Assembly (NCBI GenBank): GCA_025935735.1
Contig: JAICUS010000019.1
Location: forward strand, 1 to 23,804
Length of the DNA stretch: 23,804 nt
Source: Solirubrobacteraceae bacterium
GTDB taxonomy: Bacteria; Actinomycetota; Thermoleophilia; Solirubrobacterales; Solirubrobacteraceae
Direction of reading: 5' to 3'
This document shows positions 1 through 7,432 of the stretch, piece after piece. How positions within the stretch are numbered: the stretch's first letter is position 1; the number at the start of each line of letters is the position of its first letter. The position numbers were made by a program, and so were the translations under genes. The notes beneath the pieces are model-generated. The model saw only the letters and a program-made list of their open reading frames with translations. It was not told where the DNA came from and searched no databases.

Positions 1-1280
1 ACCCGATCGTGGGCGCGGACAAGTCCAAGGGCGGCCCGATCTCGGGCATCGACACGCCGGACAAGACGACGATCGTCTTCCACCTCACGAGCGACTTCGG
101 CGCCACGTTCGCGCAGGCGCTGACGCTGCCGGGCAGCGCGCCGGTGCCGAAGGACGTCGCCGGGCCGATGGACAAGTCGAGCCCGTCGAAGTACGACGTC
201 GACGTGACCAAGCAGGCGTTCACCGGCCCGTACATGATCTCCGACTACAAGGCCGGGCGCAGCCTCACGCTGGTGCGCAACCCGAACTGGGACTCGAGCA
301 CCGATTACCGGCCGGCCTACGCCGACAAGATCGTGTGGAAGGCGGGCGGCGACCCGAACGTGCTGGCGCGCCAGACGCTCAGCAGCCCCGACCTGCTGAT
401 GGCCGACGGGCCGCCGGCGCCGGTGCTGAAGACCGCGTTCGAGCAGAAGAAGAACCAGCTGTCGATCTCGACGCTCGGTCAGTACTACGCGGCGCTCAAC
501 ACCAAGGTCCCGCCGTTCAACGACGTCAACCTGCGCCGGGCCGTCGTCGCGGCCGCGGACCGCAACGCCTACCTGCTGGCCCGCGGCGGCAAGCTCGTCG
601 GCCAGGTCTCGACGCATTACCTCGGGCCGGAGGTCCCGGGCTTCGCCGAATCCGGCGGCGCGAAGGGCTTCGGGATCGACTTCGTCAGCCATCCCGGCGG
701 CGACATGCAGGTGGCCTGCAAGTACATGAAGGCCGCGGGCTACGACAACTGCAAGTACACGGGCAAGTACAAGAACGGGGCGAGCGCGGTCACGATCGTC
801 GGCTCCAACTCCGACCCGGGCCCGAAGGAGATGCAGATCGTCCAGGCGGGCCTGGAGAAGCTCGGCTTCAAGGCCAACATCAAGGCCGTGCCGCAGCAGA
901 CCATGTACTCGAAGTTCTGCGGCTACGTGAAGGCCAACATCGAGGTCTGCCCGACGGCCGGCTGGATCGAGGACTTCCCGGATCCGTACGCCTACCTGTA
1001 CGTGCCGTTCTCCGGCAAGGCGATCGTCCCGGTGAACAACGCGAACTGGGCCCAGGAGGACAACCCGAAGATCAACGCGGCGATGGACCAGGCCGCGCAG
1101 ATCACGGACCCGGCGCAGCGCCGCAAGGCGTGGGCGAACATCAACAAGATGCTCGTCATGGACGCGCCGGCCATCCCGGAGATCTGGTCGTCGAACGCCC
1201 TCGTCAAGGGCACGCAGGTCAAGGGCGTGCTCGACAAGTGGAACGACGACTGGAACCTGTCGTTCAGCGCACCGAAGTAG
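1..1280 (+). CDS. ABC transporter substrate-binding protein, family 5 (peptide-type), 5'-truncated by window edge
   Basis: The reading frame is open from the window edge, so the start codon, signal peptide and roughly the first 100+ residues lie upstream. About 425 residues are visible. They have the look of DppA/OppA-type binding proteins (SBP_bac_5): segments such as GPYMISDYKAGRSLTLVRNPNW, NLRRAVVAAADRNAY and AGWIEDFPDPYAYLYVPFS, and a late DPAQRRKAWANINKML helix. Such proteins capture peptides or related solutes outside the membrane and deliver them to a DppBC-type permease. The ligand cannot be told from sequence. The next gene is a DppB-type permease 63 nt downstream, with a strong hairpin in the gap. 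Family is quite sure; substrate unknown. Confidence 0.9.
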   Translation, partial: PIVGADKSKGGPISGIDTPDKTTIVFHLTSDFGATFAQALTLPGSAPVPKDVAGPMDKSSPSKYDVDVTKQAFTGPYMISDYKAGRSLTLVRNPNWDSSTDYRPAYADKIVWKAGGDPNVLARQTLSSPDLLMADGPPAPVLKTAFEQKKNQLSISTLGQYYAALNTKVPPFNDVNLRRAVVAAADRNAYLLARGGKLVGQVSTHYLGPEVPGFAESGGAKGFGIDFVSHPGGDMQVACKYMKAAGYDNCKYTGKYKNGASAVTIVGSNSDPGPKEMQIVQAGLEKLGFKANIKAVPQQTMYSKFCGYVKANIEVCPTAGWIEDFPDPYAYLYVPFSGKAIVPVNNANWAQEDNPKINAAMDQAAQITDPAQRRKAWANINKMLVMDAPAIPEIWSSNALVKGTQVKGVLDKWNDDWNLSFSAPK

Positions 1281-1298
1281 GAGCGAACACCTGACGGA

Positions 1299-1325
1299 GA
1301 GGCCCCGCCCGTGCGGCGGGGCCTC
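1299..1325 (+). promoter_or_regulatory. Intergenic mRNA stem-loop between binding-protein and permease genes
   Basis: A perfect 11-bp inverted repeat with a 5-nt loop (CGTGC): left arm 1299-1309, right arm 1315-1325. It starts 18 nt after the binding-protein stop and ends 18 nt before the permease ATG. No T-run follows, so it is not a classic intrinsic terminator. In many importer operons such a hairpin protects the upstream mRNA from 3' decay or attenuates readthrough, giving excess binding protein over membrane subunits. That role is inferred here. Confidence 0.7.
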
Positions 1326-1343
1326 ACCGCACCGGAGAAAGCC

Positions 1344-2306
1344 ATGGGTCGATACATCATCCGCCGGGCCCTGTGGGTCATCCTGCTGCTGCTGGTCGTC
1401 AGCGCGGTCACGTTCGTGATCTTCTATGCGCTGCCGTCCGGCGATCCGGCGGCCCTGCGGGCCGGCAAGTCGCCCAGCCCGGAGCAGCTGCAGCAGATCC
1501 GCCACACGCTGGGGCTCGACAAGCCGATCTACGTGCAGTACTGGCGCTACATGAAGGCCATCGTCCTGCACTTCGACTTCGGCTACAGCTACCAGAACTC
1601 GCAGCCGGTCCGCTCGGAGATGTTCTCGCGCGCGCCGGCCACCGCGTCGCTGACCATCGGCGCGGTCGTCGTGTGGCTGCTGATCGGCCTGCCGGTCGGC
1701 GTCATCTCAGCCGTCCGGAGCCGCACGGCGCTCGACCGCTTCACGATGGGCGCCGCGCTGCTGGCCATCTCGGCGCCGGTCTACTGGCTCGGCCTGATGG
1801 GGCTCTTCTTCTTCTCCAAGGACATCGGGTTCATCCCCATCTTCATGGGCGCGGGCAGTTACACGCCGCTCACGGAGAACCCGGCCAAGTGGTTCGGGTC
1901 GCTGCTGTTGCCCTGGCTCGTGCTGGCGGCGTCATTCGCCGCCTTCTACGCCCGGCTCCTGCGCTCCAACCTCATAGATACGATGTCGCAGGACTACATT
2001 CGCACCGCCCGGGCGAAGGGCCTGTCGGAGCGGGCTGTGATCTGGCGTCACGCCGTGCGAGCGGCGATCACGCCGATCGTGACCGTCCTCGGCCTCGACA
2101 TCGGCATCCTGCTCGGCGGCTCGATCCTCACCGAAACCGTCTTCAACATCCCCGGCATCGGCCGCTACGCCTATGAGGGCATCATCAACAGTGACCTACC
2201 CGTCATCCAGGGAACCGTCTTGTTCGGCGCCTTCTTCATCGTCGTGGCCAACCTCGTCGTCGACATCGCCTACGCGCTGCTCGATCCCCGGGTCCGCTAC
2301 GCGTGA
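1344..2306 (+). CDS. dppB: Peptide ABC transporter permease, DppB/OppB type
   Basis: A 320-residue integral membrane protein that forms half of the translocation pore of a peptide importer. The N-terminal membrane helix (GRYIIRRALWVILLLLVV) and the extracytoplasmic region after it are typical of DppB. Several further hydrophobic segments follow. The cytoplasmic EAA-type coupling loop is clear (YIRTARAKGLSERAVIWRHA, then TPIVTVLG), as is the standard ending LLDPRVRYA. I chose ATG 1344 over an in-frame GTG at 1311 because GGAGAAA sits 4 nt upstream of the ATG, the protein then begins at the conserved position, and the GTG lies inside the intergenic hairpin. DppB normally pairs with DppC, but the next gene (30 nt on) is already an ATPase, so the partner must be encoded elsewhere. 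Confidence 0.93.
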   Translation: MGRYIIRRALWVILLLLVVSAVTFVIFYALPSGDPAALRAGKSPSPEQLQQIRHTLGLDKPIYVQYWRYMKAIVLHFDFGYSYQNSQPVRSEMFSRAPATASLTIGAVVVWLLIGLPVGVISAVRSRTALDRFTMGAALLAISAPVYWLGLMGLFFFSKDIGFIPIFMGAGSYTPLTENPAKWFGSLLLPWLVLAASFAAFYARLLRSNLIDTMSQDYIRTARAKGLSERAVIWRHAVRAAITPIVTVLGLDIGILLGGSILTETVFNIPGIGRYAYEGIINSDLPVIQGTVLFGAFFIVVANLVVDIAYALLDPRVRYA

Positions 2307-2336
2307 CCCGCGCGTGAGCCGGCTTCTGGTGACGGC

Positions 2337-3395
2337 GTGAGCCCCCTGCTCGAGGTCGAGGACCTGCGGGTCCAGTTCGCCACCGAGGACGGCGTGGTGC
2401 ACGCCGTGGACGGCGTGTCGCTGGCGGTCGAGGAGGGGCGGACGCTGGGGATCGTCGGCGAGTCCGGCTCGGGCAAGAGCGTCACCGGCCTCACGATCAT
2501 GGGCCTCACACGCGCGCACAACGCGACGCTGAGCGGCGAGGTCCGCTTCGACGGCGACAACGTCCTCGCGATGGGCGATCAGCGCCTGCGGTCGCTGCGC
2601 GGCAACGACATCGCGATGATCTTCCAGGACCCGCTGTCGTCGATGCACCCGTACTACACGGTGGGCAAGCAGCTGGTGGAGGCCTACCGCACCCACCACG
2701 GCGCGAGCAAGCAGCAGGGCCGCGAGCGGGCGGCGGAGATGCTCGACATGGTCGGGATCCCGGACCCGCGGGAGCGGCTGGACGCCTATCCGCACGAGTT
2801 CTCGGGCGGCATGCGCCAGCGGGCGATGATCGCCATGGCGCTGATCAACGAGCCGCGCGTGCTGATCGCCGACGAGCCCACCACCGCGCTCGACGTGACC
2901 GTCCAGGCGCAGATCCTCGACGTCATCCAGAACCTCCAGCAGGAGCTGCGGATGGCGGTGATCATGATCACCCACGACCTCGGCGTGGTGGCCGAGCTGG
3001 CGGACGAAGTCTGCGTGATGTACGCCGGCCGGGTGGTCGAGCGGGCCTCGACGGCGGTGATCTTCGACTCGCCGCAGCACCCCTACACGTGGGGACTGCT
3101 CCGGTCGATCCCGCGTCTGTCGGGGTCGCGCGACGAGGAGCTCGTGCCGATCGCGGGCCGCCCGCCCAGCCTGATCAACCGGCCGAGCGGCTGCAGCTTC
3201 CACCCGCGCTGCCCCTATGTGCAGCCGCGCCACCGGGAGGTCGACCCGGCGCTGGAGCCGACGTCGCAGTCCGGCCACGCGGTGGCCTGCCTGCTGGCCG
3301 AGTCGACCCGGCAGCGGCTGTGGGCGCAGCTCCGTCAGGGCGCGCAGCCCGACGCGGCGCGCGCCGCCGTACTCGAACGCGAGGTCCCATCCTGA
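2337..3395 (+). CDS. dppD: Peptide ABC transporter ATP-binding protein, DppD/OppD type
   Basis: A 352-residue cytoplasmic ATPase subunit that powers peptide import. Walker A GESGSGKS is at residues 41-48, the Q-loop in MIFQDP near 97, signature SGGMRQR at 156-162, Walker B VLIADE at 175-180 and the H-loop His at 213. The C-terminal oligopeptide-transporter domain follows. That domain usually carries four Cys. Here Cys286, Cys292 and Cys318 are present, but the expected third Cys (seven residues after Cys292) is His299; the sister ATPase downstream keeps all four. The GTG start has only a weak ribosome-binding site; it begins directly at the conserved LLEVEDLRV strand and no better in-frame start was found. 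The stop overlaps the next ATG by one base (TGATG), indicating coupled translation. Confidence 0.94.
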   Translation: MSPLLEVEDLRVQFATEDGVVHAVDGVSLAVEEGRTLGIVGESGSGKSVTGLTIMGLTRAHNATLSGEVRFDGDNVLAMGDQRLRSLRGNDIAMIFQDPLSSMHPYYTVGKQLVEAYRTHHGASKQQGRERAAEMLDMVGIPDPRERLDAYPHEFSGGMRQRAMIAMALINEPRVLIADEPTTALDVTVQAQILDVIQNLQQELRMAVIMITHDLGVVAELADEVCVMYAGRVVERASTAVIFDSPQHPYTWGLLRSIPRLSGSRDEELVPIAGRPPSLINRPSGCSFHPRCPYVQPRHREVDPALEPTSQSGHAVACLLAESTRQRLWAQLRQGAQPDAARAAVLEREVPS

Positions 3396-4426
3396 TGGCC
3401 GAGAACATCCTCGAGGTCAGGGACGTCGTCAAGCACTTCCCGATCACCCAGGGCATCATCTTCCAGCGCCAGGTCGGCGCCGTGCAGGCGGTGGACGGCG
3501 TGTCGCTGTCGGTGGAGGCGGGCCAGACGCTCGGGCTCGTCGGCGAGTCGGGCTGCGGCAAGAGCACGACCGCGCGCGTGATCATGCGCCTGCTGGAGCC
3601 GACCAGCGGGACGATCGAGTTCGAGGGCGACGACATCTCACACATCCGCGGCGAGAAGCTCAAGGCGCTGCGACGCGAGATGCAGATGATCTTCCAGGAC
3701 CCGTACTCGTCGCTGAACCCGCGCAAGACGGTCGGCTCGATCATCGCCGAGCCGTTCGCCATCCACCGGATGCACACCGGCGACGGCGAGCGCAAGCGCG
3801 CGGTGCAGAACCTGATGGACCGCGTGGGGCTGAATCCCGAGCACTACAACCGCTATCCGCACGAGTTCTCCGGCGGCCAGCGCCAGCGCATCGGCGTGGC
3901 CCGCGCGCTGGCCCTGCGGCCGAAGGTCATCGTGGCCGACGAGCCGGTGTCGGCGCTCGACGTGTCGATCCAGGCCCAGGTCCTGAACCTGCTGCGCGAG
4001 CTGCAGCGCGAGCTCAACCTGACGCTGATCTTCATTGCCCACGACCTGTCCGTGGTCCGCCACATGTGCGACCGGGTGGCCGTGATGTACCTGGGCAAGA
4101 TCGTCGAGCTGGCCACGTCGGAGCAGCTCTACGGGCACCCACGGATGCCCTATACGGGCGCGCTGATGTCCGCGGTCCCGGTGGCCGACCCGAAGCTGGC
4201 GGCGCAGAAGAAGCGCCAGGTGCTGGCGGGCGACGTGCCGTCGCCGTCCAACCCGCCCCCCGCCTGCCGCTTCCACACCCGCTGCTGGAAGGCGCAGGAC
4301 ATCTGCCGCGAGCAGGAGCCGGAGCTGGAGGTCAAGGACGGTGGCAACCTCGCCGCCTGCCACTTCCCGCTGAGCGACGCCGAGGTGCTCGAGCGCGTCC
4401 CGGCGTCGCGCGAAGTCATCGACTGA
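3395..4426 (+). CDS. dppF: Peptide ABC transporter ATP-binding protein, DppF/OppF type
   Basis: A 343-residue second ATPase of the importer, expected to pair with the DppD-type subunit. Walker [10 protein letters not shown] is at 50-58, the Q-loop in [13 protein letters not shown] near 98-110, signature SGGQRQR at 159-165, Walker B VIVADE at 178-183 and H-loop His216. The N-terminal insertion before the Walker A ([15 protein letters not shown]) is typical of the OppF/DppF branch. The C-terminal domain has four Cys (291, 297, 304, 322) in the spacing reported to hold an iron-sulfur cluster in some actinobacterial relatives. ATG 3395 is chosen because it overlaps the dppD stop by one base. The 3' end overlaps a convergent gene by 11 nt. 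Confidence 0.94.
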   Translation: MAENILEVRDVVKHFPITQGIIFQRQVGAVQAVDGVSLSVEAGQTLGLVGESGCGKSTTARVIMRLLEPTSGTIEFEGDDISHIRGEKLKALRREMQMIFQDPYSSLNPRKTVGSIIAEPFAIHRMHTGDGERKRAVQNLMDRVGLNPEHYNRYPHEFSGGQRQRIGVARALALRPKVIVADEPVSALDVSIQAQVLNLLRELQRELNLTLIFIAHDLSVVRHMCDRVAVMYLGKIVELATSEQLYGHPRMPYTGALMSAVPVADPKLAAQKKRQVLAGDVPSPSNPPPACRFHTRCWKAQDICREQEPELEVKDGGNLAACHFPLSDAEVLERVPASREVID

Positions 4427-5114
4427 GTCCCGCTACGACGGCCTCGGGGCTGACGCCCAGCGCCTCCAGGGTGCGGCAGGCGCCGCCCTCGGGGTCGTGC
4501 AGCGCGGCGCGCAGGAGGTCGTCGACGCCGATCGAGCGGTCCGGCTGGACGGCGGCCTGGCGCATCGCCTCGCCGAACACCGCGCGGGCGTAGCGGGTGA
4601 CCGCCGACGCGCGGTCGTCCGCGCCGGCGCCGTTGGCCGCGGTCGCCGCGGTGGAGAGCGTGGGCGTCGCGGCCGCGCGGGCGCCGTCGAGCGTGACCCC
4701 CGCCGCCCGCAGCGCGCCCGCGGCGACGGCGTCGCCGGCGCGCAGGATGCCCAGCAGCAGGTGCGCGGACCCCATCTGGGCGGCGCCCAGCGCGGTCGCC
4801 TCCTCGCCGGCGAGCTGGACGGCGGCCCGCGCCTCCGGGGCGACGCGCAGGCGGGCCGGCTCGCCGCCCGGCGGCGGCTCGGTGGCCGCGGCGAGCTCGC
4901 GGTAGCGGCGGTGCGCGGCCTGGCGGGAGATGCCGAGCGCCCGGGCGACGGCGCCGTAGGAGCTGCCGGCGTCCAGCGCGCGCCAGGCCTGGACGCGCTC
5001 GAACGCGTCGAGCTCGCGCCGCAGGGCGGTCAGGGCGTGCAGCGCGACCTCGGGATCCGAGGCGCGCACGGCGTGCTCGAGCAGCTCGACCAGGCGGTCG
5101 GGAAGGTCCGTCAC
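4416..5114 (-). CDS. HTH plus double Clp N-terminal (Clp R) domain protein
   Basis: A 232-residue soluble protein. Residues about 38-75 look like a helix-turn-helix ([23 protein letters not shown]). After a Pro/Gly linker come two Clp-N-type repeats: about 90-145 ([28 protein letters not shown]) and about 172-230 ([26 protein letters not shown]). These resemble the N-domain that ClpA/ClpB/ClpC use to bind substrates and adaptors. There is no Walker A/B or AAA+ module, so it cannot be an unfoldase. Similar HTH/Clp-N proteins are known in actinobacteria, mostly without assigned function. The GTG start overlaps the TGA of the upstream dehydrogenase gene by 4 nt, so the two are probably coupled. 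A clpP gene lies divergently at the other end of this operon. A DNA-binding regulator linked to proteolysis is an inference. Confidence 0.8.
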   Translation of the reverse strand: MTDLPDRLVELLEHAVRASDPEVALHALTALRRELDAFERVQAWRALDAGSSYGAVARALGISRQAAHRRYRELAAATEPPPGGEPARLRVAPEARAAVQLAGEEATALGAAQMGSAHLLLGILRAGDAVAAGALRAAGVTLDGARAAATPTLSTAATAANGAGADDRASAVTRYARAVFGEAMRQAAVQPDRSIGVDDLLRAALHDPEGGACRTLEALGVSPEAVVAGLSR

Positions 5115-5845
5115 CGCGCGCTCCAGCCCAGGTCCATGGTCACGGGGACGCCGGTGAACGCGCTGCCCCGCGGGCCGGCGAGGAACGCGATCACGTCCGC
5201 CACCTCCTCGGGCTCGATCAGCCGCTTGACCGCGTGCGGGGCGAGGATGACGTCCGCGAGCGCCTCGTCCTCGGAGACGCCGTGCTGCTTGGCCTGGTCG
5301 GGGATCTGGCGCTCGACCAGCGGGGTGCGCACGTAGCCGGGGCAGACGGCGGTGGCGGCGAGGCCGTGCTCGGCGCCCTCGAGCGCGAGCGTCTTGACCA
5401 GCCCGAGCACGCCGTGCTTGGCCGCGACGTAGGCCGCCTTGTACGGCGAGGCGACGAGCGCATGCGCGGACGCGACGGCGACGAAGCGCCCGGCCTCTGC
5501 GGCGGTGAGCGCGTCCCAGGCGTGCTTGGCCAGCAGGAACGGGCTGGTCAGCAGCAGCGCCACGATCGCGTCCCAGCGGTCCTCGGGGAACTCGGCCACC
5601 GGGGCGACGTGCTGGATGCCGGCGTTGGCCACCACCAGGTCGAGGCGGCCGAACGCGTCCAGGGCCGCGCGGACGGCGCCCGCGTTGCCCTCGCGCGTGG
5701 TCAGGTCGGCGGTGTGCGGCGTGCCGGGCCCGTCCGGGTCGGGCCGGAGGTCGACGGCGAGCACGTCATAGCCGTCGCCGGCGAGGCGCTGCGCGGTGGC
5801 GCGGCCGATCCCGCTGGCCGCGCCGGTGACCAAGGCGGCGGGCAT
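5111..5845 (-). CDS. bdhA: 3-hydroxybutyrate dehydrogenase (SDR family)
   Basis: A 244-residue NAD(P)-dependent short-chain dehydrogenase. The Rossmann motif TGAASGIG is at 7-14 and NAG at 74-76. The catalytic set is Ser126, Tyr139 and Lys143 (YVAAK). Features of the D-3-hydroxybutyrate dehydrogenase subgroup include ASAHALVASPYKAAYVAAKHG with His128, the segment GYVRTPLVERQIPDQA with Gln184, and a Gly-Trp near the C-terminus. The predicted reaction interconverts 3-hydroxybutyrate and acetoacetate (EC 1.1.1.30). ATG 5845 is at the normal position for the family, but no strong ribosome-binding site precedes it. The gene follows an ArsR-type gene by 72 nt and overlaps the HTH/Clp-N gene. Another SDR specificity is possible but less likely. 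Confidence 0.85.
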   Translation of the reverse strand: MPAALVTGAASGIGRATAQRLAGDGYDVLAVDLRPDPDGPGTPHTADLTTREGNAGAVRAALDAFGRLDLVVANAGIQHVAPVAEFPEDRWDAIVALLLTSPFLLAKHAWDALTAAEAGRFVAVASAHALVASPYKAAYVAAKHGVLGLVKTLALEGAEHGLAATAVCPGYVRTPLVERQIPDQAKQHGVSEDEALADVILAPHAVKRLIEPEEVADVIAFLAGPRGSAFTGVPVTMDLGWSAR

Positions 5846-5855
5846 GCGGGATGAG

Positions 5856-5883
5856 CTACCCGCGCGCGCGCTCTGCCAGACGT
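5856..5883. repeat. 28-bp direct repeat, copy 1 (intergenic)
   Basis: This copy matches 5918-5945 at 27 of 28 positions (one c/a change at the tenth base). It lies in the 72-nt gap between the ArsR-type gene and bdhA. The other copy is the stop codon and last codons of the ArsR-type gene. The tail of copy 1 is itself partly repeated (gccagacgt then gccagacg at 5875-5891). Confidence 0.9.
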
Positions 5884-5917
5884 GCCAGACGATTTGGGGC
5901 GGGCGAGCCCGCAGGAC

Positions 5918-5945
5918 CTACCCGCGAGCGCGCTCTGCCAGACGT
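5918..5945. repeat. 28-bp direct repeat, copy 2 (3' end of the ArsR-type gene)
   Basis: Partner of the repeat at 5856-5883, with a 62-bp period. Read on the minus strand it encodes the last residues of the ArsR-type regulator and its TAG stop. The arrangement suggests a local duplication of the gene's 3' end. Confidence 0.9.
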
Positions 5946-6229
5946 TCGAGGCGGTGGTCCCAACTCGCGCCGACGTCGGCCATCCAGGCCATCGCGTCGG
6001 CCAGCGGCGCCGGGGTCAGCCGGTAGTGCGTCTCGCGGCCCGCGCGCTGCGGCTCCACGAGGCCGGCCCGCTGGAGCGCGGCCAGGTGCTTGGCCACGGC
6101 CTGGCGCGTGATCGGCAGCTCGCCGGCGAGACGGGACGCGGTCAGCTCCGGCCGCTCGGAGAGCGAGCGCAGGACCTCCCGGCGCGTCGGGTCGGCGAGC
6201 GCGGCGAAGACGTCGTCTACGCGTGGCAA
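5918..6229 (-). CDS. ArsR-family winged-helix transcriptional regulator
   Basis: A 103-residue ArsR/SmtB-like repressor, opening with the family's usual [20 protein letters not shown]. The recognition-helix region is [40 protein letters not shown]. No CxC metal site is visible, so a metal-sensing role is not supported. It belongs to the ArsR type found beside SRPBCC/AHSA1-domain genes, and here it directly follows one. The TTG at 6229 is chosen because it places the start two to five residues before the conserved VF, overlapping the upstream stop by 13 nt. An in-frame GTG about 40 nt further upstream is an alternative, with an AGG nearby. Two GCAAC-N6-GTTGC palindromes before the operon are candidate binding sites. 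Confidence 0.85.
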   Translation of the reverse strand: MPRVDDVFAALADPTRREVLRSLSERPELTASRLAGELPITRQAVAKHLAALQRAGLVEPQRAGRETHYRLTPAPLADAMAWMADVGASWDHRLERLAERARG

Positions 6230-6579
6230 AGCATGGATGCGGTGCTCAGCGCCATCAGGCGCGGGCCCCACACGAGCCTGTCGGCGGCGTAGCGGTGCTC
6301 GGTGACCAGGAAGCGGGTGCCTCCGGGCGCGTCCTCGAGCGCCCACTCGACCCGCGAGTCGCCCCAGCGGAAGACGATCCGCTCGTGCTCGGCCACCTGC
6401 TCGACGACGCCCTCGCGCTCCTCGCCGGACTCCCAGGCGACGCGCACCGGGGCGTCCTCCTCCGGTTCGAACTCGACCTCGTCGGCCAGCCACTCCTCGA
6501 GCTCGGCGGGCTCGGTGATGAGCTCCCAGGCGCGCTCGCGGTCGACGGGGAGGACGATCTCGCGGTTCACGACGGGCAT
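6217..6579 (-). CDS. SRPBCC (AHSA1/START-like) domain protein
   Basis: A 120-residue small soluble protein of the SRPBCC fold, a hydrophobic-cavity family. It starts [39 protein letters not shown], the standard opening in which the [12 protein letters not shown] helix and EEWL follow the first strand. It continues with [20 protein letters not shown] and [17 protein letters not shown]. The ligand is unknown. ATG 6579 has AGGAG six bases upstream. The gene is the first of a minus-strand run and is followed by an overlapping ArsR-type gene, a very common pairing. It is divergent from clpP across an 87-bp control region. Confidence 0.87.
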   Translation of the reverse strand: MPVVNREIVLPVDRERAWELITEPAELEEWLADEVEFEPEEDAPVRVAWESGEEREGVVEQVAEHERIVFRWGDSRVEWALEDAPGGTRFLVTEHRYAADRLVWGPRLMALSTASMLCHA

Positions 6580-6590
6580 CGGCGGCTCCT

Positions 6591-6606
6591 GCAACTCATT
6601 GGTTGC
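6591..6606. promoter_or_regulatory. Candidate operator 1, GCAAC-N6-GTTGC
   Basis: Perfect 5-bp arms around a 6-nt centre (TCATTG), just upstream of the SRPBCC gene's ribosome-binding site. The same arms and spacing recur 43 bp away. It is a likely site for the ArsR-type regulator of this operon; the assignment is inferred from position and symmetry. Confidence 0.6.
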
Positions 6607-6632
6607 GTCACAGGCTACCATGGGCAGAAATA

Positions 6633-6650
6633 CGCAACCCAACGGTTGCG
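6633..6650. promoter_or_regulatory. Candidate operator 2, CGCAACC-N4-GGTTGCG
   Basis: Perfect 7-bp arms around CAAC. It contains the same GCAAC-N6-GTTGC core (6634-6649) as operator 1. It ends 16 nt before the clpP ATG and abuts the clpP ribosome-binding region, so a bound protein could affect clpP as well. Confidence 0.6.
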
Positions 6651-6666
6651 GGAAAGGACCGCCCAC

Positions 6667-7278
6667 ATGCCACTCGTCCCAGTCGTCGTCCAGCAGGACT
6701 CGCGCGGAGAGCGCTCGTTCGACATCTACTCGCGGCTGCTGCGCGAGCGGGTCGTGTTCGTCGGCACGCCGATCGACGACGAGATCGCCAACCTGGTCGT
6801 CGCCCAGCTGCTGCACCTCGAGGCCGACGATCCCGACAAGGACATCCAGATGTACATCAACTCGCCGGGCGGCGTGGTGTACGCCGGCCTGGCGATCTAC
6901 GACACGATGCGGTTCATCAAGCCCGAGGTGGCCACGATCTGCTGCGGCATCGCCATGTCGATGGGCTCGCTGATCCTGGCCGGCGGCGCGCCCGGCAAGC
7001 GCTCGGCGCTCCCCAACAGCCGCATCCTCATCCACCAGCCGTCCGGCGGCTTCCAGGGCCAGGCGAGCGACATCCAGATCCACGCGCGCGAGGCGCTCGC
7101 GCTGCGCGAGCGCGTCGAGGAGATCTACGCGGAGCACACCGGCAAGCCGAAGGAGCAGGTCTCCCTCGACCTCGAGCGCGACCGGTTCTTCACGCCGGAC
7201 GAGGCCGCGGACTACGGGTTGATCGACCGCGTGGTGGTGGACCGGAACGGGAACGGGCGGGTGGCGCGTACTGCGTAG
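6667..7278 (+). CDS. clpP: ATP-dependent Clp protease proteolytic subunit ClpP
   Basis: A 203-residue serine protease subunit that forms the tetradecameric chamber served by ClpC/ClpX unfoldases. The catalytic triad is Ser98 (in GIAMSMGS), His123 ([10 protein letters not shown]) and Asp172 (LERDRFF). The N-terminal [31 protein letters not shown] at 65-70 and [13 protein letters not shown] near 175-187 are family hallmarks; length is normal. ATG 6667 is preceded by a GGAAAGGA ribosome-binding site about 8 nt away. The residue before the catalytic motif is unusual (CCGIAMSMG, where many ClpPs have IGQAASMG), but the triad is intact. Actinobacteria often carry several clpP genes, normally as clpP1P2 pairs; this one stands alone. 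It is divergent from the SRPBCC/ArsR operon. Confidence 0.96.
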   Translation: MPLVPVVVQQDSRGERSFDIYSRLLRERVVFVGTPIDDEIANLVVAQLLHLEADDPDKDIQMYINSPGGVVYAGLAIYDTMRFIKPEVATICCGIAMSMGSLILAGGAPGKRSALPNSRILIHQPSGGFQGQASDIQIHAREALALRERVEEIYAEHTGKPKEQVSLDLERDRFFTPDEAADYGLIDRVVVDRNGNGRVARTA

Positions 7279-7288
7279 GCGGCGTGCC

Positions 7289-7340
7289 GGGGCCGGCGAA
7301 CTGCGGGCTGGGTATCTACGACGCTAATGAGCCCCACCGC
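7289..7340 (+). repeat. Intergenic repeat family, copy 1 (clpP side)
   Basis: This begins with CCGGCGAACTGCGG, identical to 14 bases of the copy at 19365. It can fold as GCGG (7303-7306) with CCGC (7337-7340) and GGG (7310-7312) with CCC (7332-7334). It faces a second copy on the opposite strand in the same 154-nt gap between clpP and a convergent gene. Confidence 0.65.
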
Positions 7341-7355
7341 GCCGCGGGCGCCGCA

Positions 7356-7423
7356 GAAACGACCATCCACGGACGGCGGCCGAACCCCTCACTCCCCTAC
7401 CGAGCAGGCAGTTCGCCGATCCC
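7356..7423 (-). repeat. Intergenic repeat family, copy 2 (head-to-head with copy 1)
   Basis: On the minus strand it reads GGGATCGGCGAACTGC..., ending in GATGGTCGTTTC. It aligns over about 68 nt with the plus-strand copy at 19365-19432, including both ends (GGCGAACTGC and GATGGTCGTTTC). It ends 10 nt before the stop of the convergent gene at 7433. Confidence 0.65.
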
Positions 7424-7432
7424 AGCGGCCGG

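Noticed and set aside
1311..1343. GTG 1311 as start of dppB
   Set aside because: It lies in the loop/right arm of the intergenic hairpin and lacks a ribosome-binding site; ATG 1344 has GGAGAAA and begins at the conserved N-terminus.
5899..5912. Small hairpin GCGGG-CGAG-CCCGC as a terminator between the ArsR-type gene and bdhA
   Set aside because: The stem is only 5 bp and no T-run follows on the minus strand; such matches are common at this GC content.
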